Origin: JBAPRR01 sp049281195
Lineage (GTDB): Bacteria > Actinomycetota > Acidimicrobiia > Acidimicrobiales > CAVXTF01
Length of the DNA stretch: 17,098 nucleotides
Assembly (NCBI GenBank): GCA_049281195.1
Contig: JBAPRR010000023.1
Coordinates: 1 to 17,098 of the forward strand
Direction: 5' to 3'
Positions within the stretch are counted from its first letter, which is position 1. The number at the start of each line of letters is the position of its first letter. Below the pieces are notes generated by a model that was given only the letters and a program-made list of their open reading frames with translations, was not told where the DNA came from and searched no databases. This document shows positions 6,961 to 13,126 of this stretch, piece after piece. A program made the translations under genes and the position numbers.

Positions 6961-8270
6961 CAGCTCCTCGGCACTTCGCGCCAAGGCTTGGCGGAGTATG
7001 GATCGGGCTCTCTCGGCAGTCCGAGCACGCGCTCTCCTATTACGTTCTTGTTCACTTCGGTTGTGCCGCCCTCGATCGTGTTGGCCCTGCTTCTGAGCAT
7101 CCCTTTCACTTCGTATGGCAGAGAGGCCGCCCATTCATCGGGCGTCTCTGACGATTCCGCCGACCCTGGTATTGGCCAGGCCACCGACCCCAGCCCGAGC
7201 AGGTCGTTCGCGGCGAGTTGCAGTCGCTGGTTGAGCTCTCCCTGGTGCACCTTTCCGATCGAGCTCTCCGGACCTGGGGACCGTCCGGCGCGCACTGTGG
7301 CACGCACCCGGAGGTTGGTCCATTCCCTTACCTTCTCCTCGGCGTAGAGACGCATCAACCGGTCGATCTCCACCGCACCGCCGCCAGATTCCTCCTTGCG
7401 GTCCCGCAACATCTCGATCAGATGTGAGACACCCGATCCACCGATGCGGTCCACTCCCCCCGAGCCGGAGCCCGAGACCATCTGCCTTTCGCCCGACAGC
7501 GTGGCATTGGCCACTCTCCACCCATCGCCTGTCTCGCCCACGCGCTGGGTGTCGGGCACGATCGCCCCCGACAGGAAGACCTCGTTGAATTCCTTTTCTC
7601 CGCCCATGTGCCGAAGGGGCCGGATGTCGACGCCCTTCTGGTGGAGGTCCACCAGCAGATAGGTGAGACCCTTGCGTTTAGGAACGTCGGTGTCGGTCCG
7701 TGCCAGCAGGACCCCGTAGTCGGAAACGTGCGCCCAGGTGGTCCACACCTTCTGGCCCGTGACTATCCACTGGTCGCCGTCTCTTTCAGCGAATGTCGCC
7801 AGTGACGCCAGGTCGGAACCGGCGCCCGGTTCCGAAAACAGCTGGCACCACCTTTCGGAGTTGGTGACGATCGGAGGAAGGAATCGCAGGCGCTGAGCCT
7901 CTGTCCCGTGGGCGAAGAGAGCCGGCGCGGCAAGATTGAGACCGAGGGGGTTGAGCCGACCGAGATTGAATGGGCGCAGCATCTCGTCGATACGGCGCGC
8001 GGTTGCCTGAGGCAGATCGAGCCCGCCGTACTCCCGGGGCCAAGTGGGCACCGCCAGTCCTGACCCGCCGAAGACCGGGTACCACTTTTCGTAGTCGGCC
8101 CGGCTGCGGACCTGCCGTACGGCGGCGGGTCCACCTCGTCTCCCCGCCTCGAGCCACGAAGAAGGAACGTTGGCGTCGATCCAAGATCCGACCTCACTCA
8201 ACACCTGGTCGACCGGGGCATCGCGCCCCACGGCGACCTTGTTGTCCGACTCAGCGGTGCTGTGGCTCAT
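6960..8270 (-). CDS. Acyl-CoA dehydrogenase (FadE-type)
   Basis: 436-residue FAD-dependent acyl-CoA dehydrogenase that would introduce an alpha,beta double bond into a CoA ester. Visible are the N-terminal helical domain, the flavin/substrate motif FSEPGAGSD at residues 145-153, TGQKVWTTWA at 171-180, GGEKEFNEVFLSGAIVP in the beta domain, and the C-terminal SRANTIEGGTTEVNKNVIGERVLGLP. The Glu of TIEGGTT (about E400) aligns with the catalytic base of medium-chain dehydrogenase, so the protein appears catalytically complete. It belongs to the branch common in actinobacterial steroid and isoprenoid clusters. No second FadE subunit lies nearby, so a heteromeric partner would have to be elsewhere. 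Its ATG overlaps the stop of the PaaG-like crotonase (ATGA) and its stop overlaps crotonase copy 2 by one base. Confidence 0.93.
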   Translation of the reverse strand: MSHSTAESDNKVAVGRDAPVDQVLSEVGSWIDANVPSSWLEAGRRGGPAAVRQVRSRADYEKWYPVFGGSGLAVPTWPREYGGLDLPQATARRIDEMLRPFNLGRLNPLGLNLAAPALFAHGTEAQRLRFLPPIVTNSERWCQLFSEPGAGSDLASLATFAERDGDQWIVTGQKVWTTWAHVSDYGVLLARTDTDVPKRKGLTYLLVDLHQKGVDIRPLRHMGGEKEFNEVFLSGAIVPDTQRVGETGDGWRVANATLSGERQMVSGSGSGGVDRIGGSGVSHLIEMLRDRKEESGGGAVEIDRLMRLYAEEKVREWTNLRVRATVRAGRSPGPESSIGKVHQGELNQRLQLAANDLLGLGSVAWPIPGSAESSETPDEWAASLPYEVKGMLRSRANTIEGGTTEVNKNVIGERVLGLPREPDPYSAKPWREVPRS

Positions 8271-9079
8271 CTGCCCTTAAAATTCGGCGAGCGCTTCTCG
8301 GCGAACGCGGCGATGCCCTCGCGGAAGTCCTCACTTCGCGACGACAGCTCCATGGCATAGCCCTCGTTCGCCAGGTGGCTCACGAGATCCTGTGATGTCC
8401 CGGCGTGCATGAGCCACTTGGTAAGCCCGATCGCCACGGTCGGCCCTTTCACCAACTCCTCGACCAGTCCATTGACCGCACCATCGAGCTCGGCTGCGGG
8501 CACTGCGCGGTGCACCATCTGCCACTCGGCCGCTTCGATACCGGTCAACGACCTACCGAGCACGAGGATCTCACGCGCCCGCACCTCGCCGACCCGGCGC
8601 GGCAACAGCCAGGTTCCGCCACTGTCAGGCGAGAAACCACGTTTCATGAACGGCTCCCACAGCCGTGCGTCTTCGGTGACGATGGCGAAATCGGCTGCGA
8701 GAACCAGATGAAGACCGATGCCGGCAGCCCACCCCTGCACCGCACAGACAACCGGAACCTGTATCGAGCAGATCAAGGGGATCAGCCGGTGCGTCTCCGA
8801 CGGGAGCCTGCGTTGGATGCTCCCGATGCGGGGCTTGGCTTCGGAACGGGCGTTTCGCGACAAGATGTCGAAGCCCGCGCAGAAGTCACTGCCCGCTCCG
8901 CGCAGGACTATGACCCGAACAGCCTCGTCCTGGTTTGCCGACTCCAATGAAGCAATGAGAAGGGCGACCATGTCGTCATCGATCGCGTTCTTGCGTTCGG
9001 GCCGGTCGATCGTGAACGACAGGACACCGTCAGAAAGCTCGATGTTCAGACCCTCCGTGCTCTGGTAGGAAAAGCTCAC
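8267..9079 (-). CDS. PaaG-like enoyl-CoA hydratase/isomerase
   Basis: 270-residue crotonase-fold protein, clearly a different branch from the tandem pair. It has FCAGFD (66-71) for the first oxyanion contact and AAGIGLH (118-124) for the second. The Glu144 position is H124 and the Glu164 position is F144, but GFSPDSGGTWLLPRRVG (148-164) carries an Asp (D152) typical of PaaG-type isomerases, which rely on a single acid. An isomerase acting on a ring or unsaturated acyl-CoA is more likely than a hydratase. The C terminus, FREGIAAFAEKRSPNFKGR, is standard for the family. GTG 9079 overlaps the dehydratase stop by four bases (GTGA), and the gene overlaps the dehydrogenase by four bases. Confidence 0.88.
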   Translation of the reverse strand: MSFSYQSTEGLNIELSDGVLSFTIDRPERKNAIDDDMVALLIASLESANQDEAVRVIVLRGAGSDFCAGFDILSRNARSEAKPRIGSIQRRLPSETHRLIPLICSIQVPVVCAVQGWAAGIGLHLVLAADFAIVTEDARLWEPFMKRGFSPDSGGTWLLPRRVGEVRAREILVLGRSLTGIEAAEWQMVHRAVPAAELDGAVNGLVEELVKGPTVAIGLTKWLMHAGTSQDLVSHLANEGYAMELSSRSEDFREGIAAFAEKRSPNFKGR

Positions 9080-10344
9080 GACCGGTCGAATCCTTCCGCT
9101 ATCGCCTGGAGGGTGTCCTCCAGGCCGGCACCATGTCCTCCGGGCGGAGAGGGCAGGCGCACCGCTCCGAACTCTCTACTCGGAAGAAGGATGGTGGCGC
9201 TGGCGGGAGTGGTCTCCTTGCCCCTTTGATTGGTGCAGGAGAGCGCCACGTCCACAGCTGGGATCCCCTCGTCGGTCATGTAGTGGCGTGTCACCTCTCC
9301 CGACAGCCACTGGGTGTCACCCACGTAGTTGAAGCTCCGGAACTCGCACTGGAGCTTCCACAGCCATGCGTCGTCTCCCATCCAGTCGGTGCACAGATGG
9401 ATCAACCAGGTCTCGCGCATCCTGCCGTAGTCGAAGGTGGTGGGGTTCCCGCTCCTACGGGCGAACTCGGGATCCCAATGAACCCTCTGCATCACGTCAG
9501 GGATGTTGAGGTCGTCCCGGTGGTAGAAGCGGGGGATCTTCTTTCGATTTTCATATGCGAGGCGAAGAGGCTTGACCCCGTACAGGCCCATGCCCATCCC
9601 GACGTGCCAGCAGATCATGTCGGTCACCCGCAACGGTCCCTTCACCATGGGACCGAGGGCGTCGCCGACAGACACGTCCTCCCACATCCTGCTCGTGGCA
9701 CCGCGCCTGGTCTCTGACTCGTATTGGGCGTCGATCCGTTCGATCTCCGCGTCGGTGTACGGGACCGTCTCGATCGTCTCGTTCTTTTTGCGCTCGCGCG
9801 CCTCGGACCGTTGCGTGCGGATCATGAGGCGGTACTGCGCGCTCAGAACCGATCCGGCGTCATCTTTGAACACCTGGCCGGTCCATTCGTGAACGGCACG
9901 CCCGGCGAACTCGCTCTTCTTGTCGAGGACTCCCACGAGGGCGTTACGTCGCGACACCCTCCGGCCCGGCAACAACGGCGCCCACCATTCGCGGGAGCTG
10001 GCCGAATAGAAGGCGTGAACTCCTCTCAGGGGATCACCCTTCATCAGGTCCCGCTTGTCCGCAGGGATGTCGGTTACCTCGTCCTCGCCGATGAGGCTGT
10101 CCCCGCCGACGAGCGGCGGCGGCGCGATGGGGGACCCCCATCTCGTCTCTTTGGCGTAATCCTCGTCCGACCACAGCGGGTTGTCGTCCCCGTAGGCCTC
10201 GGCCACGTGCCGGAACGAGTCGAGATCGGGCCTCAGGTAGTGAGGAGGGACCGGGTGCGGCTCAGGAACGCCGATCCGCGCCCTCAGCCGGGCGATGCCC
10301 TCATCGGTGATCACGCCCTCGCCGCTGTCCCCTCCTTGTGGCAT
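9076..10344 (-). CDS. Double-hotdog MaoC-like / FAS1-like acyl dehydratase
   Basis: 422-residue protein with two hotdog halves, as in MaoC-type enoyl-CoA hydratases with an FAS1-like N-terminal domain. The N half (about 15-190) has AYGDDNPLW at 50-58, a variant of the hydratase-2 GDxNPLH motif with Trp in place of His, followed by RWGSPIAPPPL. The C half (about 215-400) has GPLRVTDMICWHVGMGMGLYG, RVHWDPEFARRSGNPTTFDYG and WLIHLCTDWMGDDAW, the usual second-half pattern. The expected reaction is reversible hydration of an enoyl-CoA, possibly of a bulky or branched substrate. It is first in the six-gene operon. ATG 10344 is six bases after a TAAAAT box, pointing to a leaderless message. GTG 10314 inside the frame is a weaker alternative start. 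Confidence 0.87.
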   Translation of the reverse strand: MPQGGDSGEGVITDEGIARLRARIGVPEPHPVPPHYLRPDLDSFRHVAEAYGDDNPLWSDEDYAKETRWGSPIAPPPLVGGDSLIGEDEVTDIPADKRDLMKGDPLRGVHAFYSASSREWWAPLLPGRRVSRRNALVGVLDKKSEFAGRAVHEWTGQVFKDDAGSVLSAQYRLMIRTQRSEARERKKNETIETVPYTDAEIERIDAQYESETRRGATSRMWEDVSVGDALGPMVKGPLRVTDMICWHVGMGMGLYGVKPLRLAYENRKKIPRFYHRDDLNIPDVMQRVHWDPEFARRSGNPTTFDYGRMRETWLIHLCTDWMGDDAWLWKLQCEFRSFNYVGDTQWLSGEVTRHYMTDEGIPAVDVALSCTNQRGKETTPASATILLPSREFGAVRLPSPPGGHGAGLEDTLQAIAEGFDRS

Positions 10345-10356
10345 TTGTATATTTTA
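10345..10356 (-). promoter_or_regulatory. Leaderless-type promoter of the six-gene operon: TAAAAT box six bases before ATG
   Basis: On the minus strand TAAAAT (10356-10351) is followed by six bases and ATG 10344, the same geometry as upstream of 3984 and 10422. The box is embedded in the palindrome at 10347-10359, so a repressor bound there would block RNA polymerase. Confidence 0.6.
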
Positions 10357-10359
10357 TAC
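10347..10359. promoter_or_regulatory. AT-rich palindrome GTATA-TTT-TATAC, candidate operator
   Basis: Perfect 5-bp arms around three T, in the divergent region between the dehydratase operon and the GntR gene. It overlaps the -10 box and predicted start site of the operon. A GntR/FadR-type regulator encoded 63 bp away is the natural candidate to bind it. That link is inference from position. Confidence 0.5.
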
Positions 10360-10387
10360 TCCTAGCTCAAAAGCCGGCACGGGGACC

Positions 10388-10403
10388 CTGGCAGATTGGC
10401 CAG
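10388..10403. repeat. Short inverted repeat CTGGC-N6-GCCAG upstream of the GntR gene
   Basis: Perfect 5-bp arms with a 6-base spacer, centred about 27 bases before the GntR start, where a -35 element would lie. It is a second possible operator, for example for autoregulation. It is short enough to be chance. Confidence 0.3.
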
Positions 10404-10409
10404 AACGAA

Positions 10410-10421
10410 TACAATATTGGA
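10410..10421 (+). promoter_or_regulatory. Leaderless-type promoter of the GntR unit: TACAAT box six bases before ATG
   Basis: TACAAT (10410-10415), six bases, then ATG 10422. The box partly overlaps an 8-bp palindrome CAATATTG (10412-10419). No Shine-Dalgarno sequence is present. The geometry supports ATG 10422 over the upstream in-frame ATG at 10338, which would overlap the divergent dehydratase gene. Confidence 0.6.
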
Positions 10422-11141
10422 ATGGCAACCAACCAGCCGGCCGAGAAGCGAACTCGGCGAGACGGCAGCCACACTGAGCCGCTGGTGCGCAAGAGCAGTG
10501 GTGAGCAGGTTGCGCTACACATCAGGAGGCTGATCTTCGAGGGAGAACTACGCCCCGGGATGCGCGTGCCACAAGACGAGCTCGCACGTGACCTCGGTGT
10601 GAGCAGGATCCCCGTGCGCGAGGCGTTGATTGCCCTCGAGCGTGAAGGATGGGTGACGGTCGAGCTCCACCGCGGGGCGTTCATCAACGCAATCAACGAG
10701 CAGGCCGTGAGAGACAACTACGACCTCTTCGGCCTGATCTACGGTTTTGCTACCGAGCGCGCCCTCGACAGGGACGGTCCTGAGCTCCTCAAGCGCCTCG
10801 GTGCCATCGAGACCGAGTTCGCCAAGTGCGAGGACGCCGCCGATCTCACCCGCTTGTTCATCTCGTTTCACAGCACCATCGTCGACGCTGCGTCGTCCCC
10901 TCGAATCAATGTGGTACTGCGGGCGATGTCCGCCCTCGTTCCGGGCAACTTCTTCGAGTCTGTCCCCGAAGCGATCAGCATCGAGAAGAACGGGCTTCGG
11001 GCGATCCTGCGGGCTCTTCGCCGCTCCGACGGGCAAAAGGCATCAGCCGAGTACGCGCGGATGATGCGCCGCGTGGGTGACCAGGTCGTCAAGCTCTTCA
11101 AAGAGCGCGGCCTGCTCGCTACAGAAGCAGCCACCGCCTGA
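10422..11141 (+). CDS. GntR-family (FadR/FCD subgroup) transcriptional regulator
   Basis: 239-residue regulator. Residues about 27-92 form the GntR winged helix-turn-helix, with the signature VPQDELARDLGVSRIPVREALIALEREGWVTV. Residues about 100-225 are an all-helical FCD ligand domain. In this domain one usual metal ligand is kept (the His of FISFHSTIVDAA), but the two C-terminal His positions appear as IEKNGLRAIL and MMRRVGDQ, so the metal site seems eroded. FCD regulators usually sense small carboxylates or acyl-CoAs and repress neighbouring genes. It is divergent from the six-gene operon and heads the unit with the NIPSNAP-like protein and the second CoA-transferase. Start chosen as explained for its promoter. 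Confidence 0.88.
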   Translation: MATNQPAEKRTRRDGSHTEPLVRKSSGEQVALHIRRLIFEGELRPGMRVPQDELARDLGVSRIPVREALIALEREGWVTVELHRGAFINAINEQAVRDNYDLFGLIYGFATERALDRDGPELLKRLGAIETEFAKCEDAADLTRLFISFHSTIVDAASSPRINVVLRAMSALVPGNFFESVPEAISIEKNGLRAILRALRRSDGQKASAEYARMMRRVGDQVVKLFKERGLLATEAATA

Positions 11142-11148
11142 GCGCTTC

Positions 11149-11189
11149 GAACAACCCGGCACCATGAACAACTCAGCGCGATGAACAAC
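11149..11189 (+). repeat. 17-bp-period direct repeat around the NIPSNAP-like start, with a 6-codon mini-ORF
   Basis: GAACAAC occurs at 11149, 11166 and 11183, exactly 17 bases apart. The first two full units agree at 13 of 17 bases. The repeat creates an extra ATG at 11164 that opens a six-codon frame (MNNSAR) ending in a TGA overlapping ATG 11181 as ATGA. No Shine-Dalgarno sequence precedes the real gene, so coupling through this mini-ORF is conceivable but unproven. Confidence 0.45.
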
Positions 11190-11888
11190 AGGGTGTACAT
11201 CCACGAGCTGATCGACATCGTCGGCGCCAACCGGTCGCGGTACATGCACCACATGGCCGCCAACTGGAGCCCCATGGCGCAAGAGGATCGCGGACAGCTC
11301 CTCTACGGGATGTGGGGCGTGGTCGGAAGCACCGGTAGGTGGCCTCAGGTGGTGAACATCTGGGAGGAAGACGGCTTCGAAGGTCTCGCCAAGTCGTTTC
11401 GGGGCGAGCTGTCCAATAGGGACCTTCAAGATCCGAAGCTCGCCAAGTGGTGGGCCGAGGCGGCCTCGATGAGATCCGGCGGTCTCGACAGGATTCTGGT
11501 ACCCGCCCCGTGGATGCTTCCGATCGAAGAGGCGATGGCGGCAGGTGGCGCCGAAGCGTACGCACACGAGATCGTCTCCGTGGCGCCGCACACTGCCACT
11601 TCACACCTCGAGATCGTGCGCACAGAGGTCGCCTCGTACAGGGAACAGTTCGGCTGGAAGCTTGTCGGGGCATGGCGGACGGCGATGCGCCAGGACGACG
11701 AATGCATTCTGGTGTGGGCCGTCCCGACCTGGGAACAGTGGGCAGCTTTCGAGCCCGACGCCTCCAAGGAGCCCACAGGTGACGTACGGTCGCTATCGCG
11801 GTTTTTGATGGTCGATGCCCCCCTGTCGCCCTTGCGCATCCGACGTCAGCCGCACAGATCCGATCGAACTGAGGAGTGGATTGAATGA
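11181..11888 (+). CDS. NIPSNAP-like double dimeric alpha/beta-barrel protein
   Basis: 235-residue cytoplasmic protein without signal peptide. The N-terminal half (VYIHELIDIVGANRSRYMHHMAANW..., ending in WPQVVNIWEEDGFEGLAKSF) and the second half (AYAHEIVSVAPHT..., ending in ECILVWAVPTWEQWAAFE) share the beta-strand, long helix, then VxxIW or LVW-aromatic pattern of NIPSNAP / ferredoxin-like barrel domains, suggesting an internal duplication. The function of such proteins is largely unknown; some relatives bind hydrophobic ligands or act on unusual substrates. It lies 39 bp after the regulator and overlaps the CoA-transferase start by four bases (ATGA), so it is probably needed in the same pathway. 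The family call is by pattern only. Confidence 0.6.
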   Translation: MNNRVYIHELIDIVGANRSRYMHHMAANWSPMAQEDRGQLLYGMWGVVGSTGRWPQVVNIWEEDGFEGLAKSFRGELSNRDLQDPKLAKWWAEAASMRSGGLDRILVPAPWMLPIEEAMAAGGAEAYAHEIVSVAPHTATSHLEIVRTEVASYREQFGWKLVGAWRTAMRQDDECILVWAVPTWEQWAAFEPDASKEPTGDVRSLSRFLMVDAPLSPLRIRRQPHRSDRTEEWIE

Positions 11889-13126
11889 CAGACGCAGGCC
11901 CCCCGCCGTCGCTACTGGGCGGAGTTCGGATCATCGAGAGCTCCATGCTCGGTCCGGGAGCCCTCACTACGCACCTGGCCGACCTCGGCGCCGAGGTCAT
12001 CAAGGTGGAGCCTCCTTCCGGTGACTACATACGGCAGATGACCTGGCCGATCATCGACGGAGTCTCCCTGATGCACCTTCACATCGGCCGCGGGAAACGC
12101 TCGATCGTGCTCGATATCTCGAAGCCAGAAGGAGTGGCCACCTACCTCGATCTGGTGTCCAAGGCGGACGCCGTGATCGAGGCCATGCGCCCGGGAGGCC
12201 TGGCGAAGAAGGGACTTTCCTTCGAGCGGATAGTCGAAGTCAATCCGAAGATCGTCTTCTGCACCATCTCGGGATACGGAGCAACCGGGCCGTACGCGGA
12301 GATGCCGAGCCACGGGATCGCATACGACGTGTGGGCGGGGTTGGTGAATCCCGACGAAGACGAAGACGGCTACTCCTATATCCCGGATCACCCTTCCATG
12401 GGAATGCACGCCGGTCCGCTTTTCGGTGCTTTGGGCGTGCTTGCCGCGATCATCCGAGCCAGGGCCACCGGAATTCCCTGCCAGATGGAGGTGGCGCAGT
12501 CGGACGCAGCCGCGGCAATGGACTGGTACCGCATCGAGACCTGGCGCGCCTATGAGCGTCCGGAATCCGAGGTCACGGGCAACGCCTCCGACAACTACCG
12601 CCGCAGACCCCCGGGTACAGCGGGAATGCGTGAAAGCGTCCGGTACCAGTTCTACCGGTCGACCGACGGCCACATTCTGTTACAGGCCTCCGAGCGGGAG
12701 TTCTGGGAGAACTTCTGCAAAGGAATCGGACGGGCCGACCTGTTCGAGGCCAATCCCGGGAACCAGTACGCGGACCACGCCGTCGGTAACGAACCCCTCC
12801 ATGCGGAACTGAAGGACATCTTCGCCACGCGCTCGTCAGCGCAATGGGTGGCGTTCGGCAAGGAGAACAACGTGCCGATCGTGAACGTGAACACTCCGAA
12901 GACGATCGCCGACGACCCGCATTTCCAGCACCGCTTCCCGTGGATACCCGAAAGCCGCCTCGGTGCCGACGAGCTGCCCTCCCCCATCAAGGTCGTCAAC
13001 GAAGAAGCAGAGCTTCCTACTCATGCCCCCACCGTGGGCCAGCACACGGATGAGGTCATGAGAAGTGTGCTCGGTTACGACGACGACACCATCGCTCAGA
13101 AGAAAGGGGCTGGGGCGTTCGGCTAG
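11885..13126 (+). CDS. Class III (CaiB/BaiF-type) CoA-transferase, second copy
   Basis: 413-residue family III CoA-transferase. LLGGVRIIESSMLGPGALTTHLADLGAEVIKVEPPSGD opens the fold, followed by GRGKRSIVLDISKPEGVATYLDLVSKADAVIEAMRPG and TISGYGATGPYAEMPSHG. D168 in YIPDHPSMGMHAG aligns with the catalytic Asp169 of formyl-CoA transferase. The C-terminal VGQHTDEVMRSVLGYDDDTIAQ is standard. It is clearly diverged from the copy at 2761-3984, so the two probably act on different substrates. A GAGGAG eight bases before ATG 11885 is a good ribosome-binding site, and the start overlaps the preceding stop as ATGA. Its TAG stop shares the palindrome CTAG with the stop of the facing ligase. Confidence 0.92.
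   Translation: MTDAGPPPSLLGGVRIIESSMLGPGALTTHLADLGAEVIKVEPPSGDYIRQMTWPIIDGVSLMHLHIGRGKRSIVLDISKPEGVATYLDLVSKADAVIEAMRPGGLAKKGLSFERIVEVNPKIVFCTISGYGATGPYAEMPSHGIAYDVWAGLVNPDEDEDGYSYIPDHPSMGMHAGPLFGALGVLAAIIRARATGIPCQMEVAQSDAAAAMDWYRIETWRAYERPESEVTGNASDNYRRRPPGTAGMRESVRYQFYRSTDGHILLQASEREFWENFCKGIGRADLFEANPGNQYADHAVGNEPLHAELKDIFATRSSAQWVAFGKENNVPIVNVNTPKTIADDPHFQHRFPWIPESRLGADELPSPIKVVNEEAELPTHAPTVGQHTDEVMRSVLGYDDDTIAQKKGAGAFG

Noticed and set aside
6961..7134. Longer N terminus for crotonase copy 2 (start at 7134)
   Set aside because: The extra 58 residues are Arg-rich shadow translation of the dehydrogenase 3' end; ATG 6960 overlaps its stop with a good ribosome-binding site.
10285..10340. 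GTG 10314 as the dehydratase start, with AAGGAGG upstream
   Set aside because: The spacing from AAGGAGG to GTG is about 16 bases, too long; the leaderless ATG 10344 is the simpler choice, though not excluded.
10338..10421. Upstream start of the GntR regulator at ATG 10338
   Set aside because: It would overlap the divergent dehydratase start and translate the promoter; ATG 10422 has the leaderless box.
11173..12003. Minus-strand open frame of 276 codons
   Set aside because: Shadow of the NIPSNAP-like and CoA-transferase genes, rich in Arg, Pro and Ser as expected for GC-rich antisense frames.
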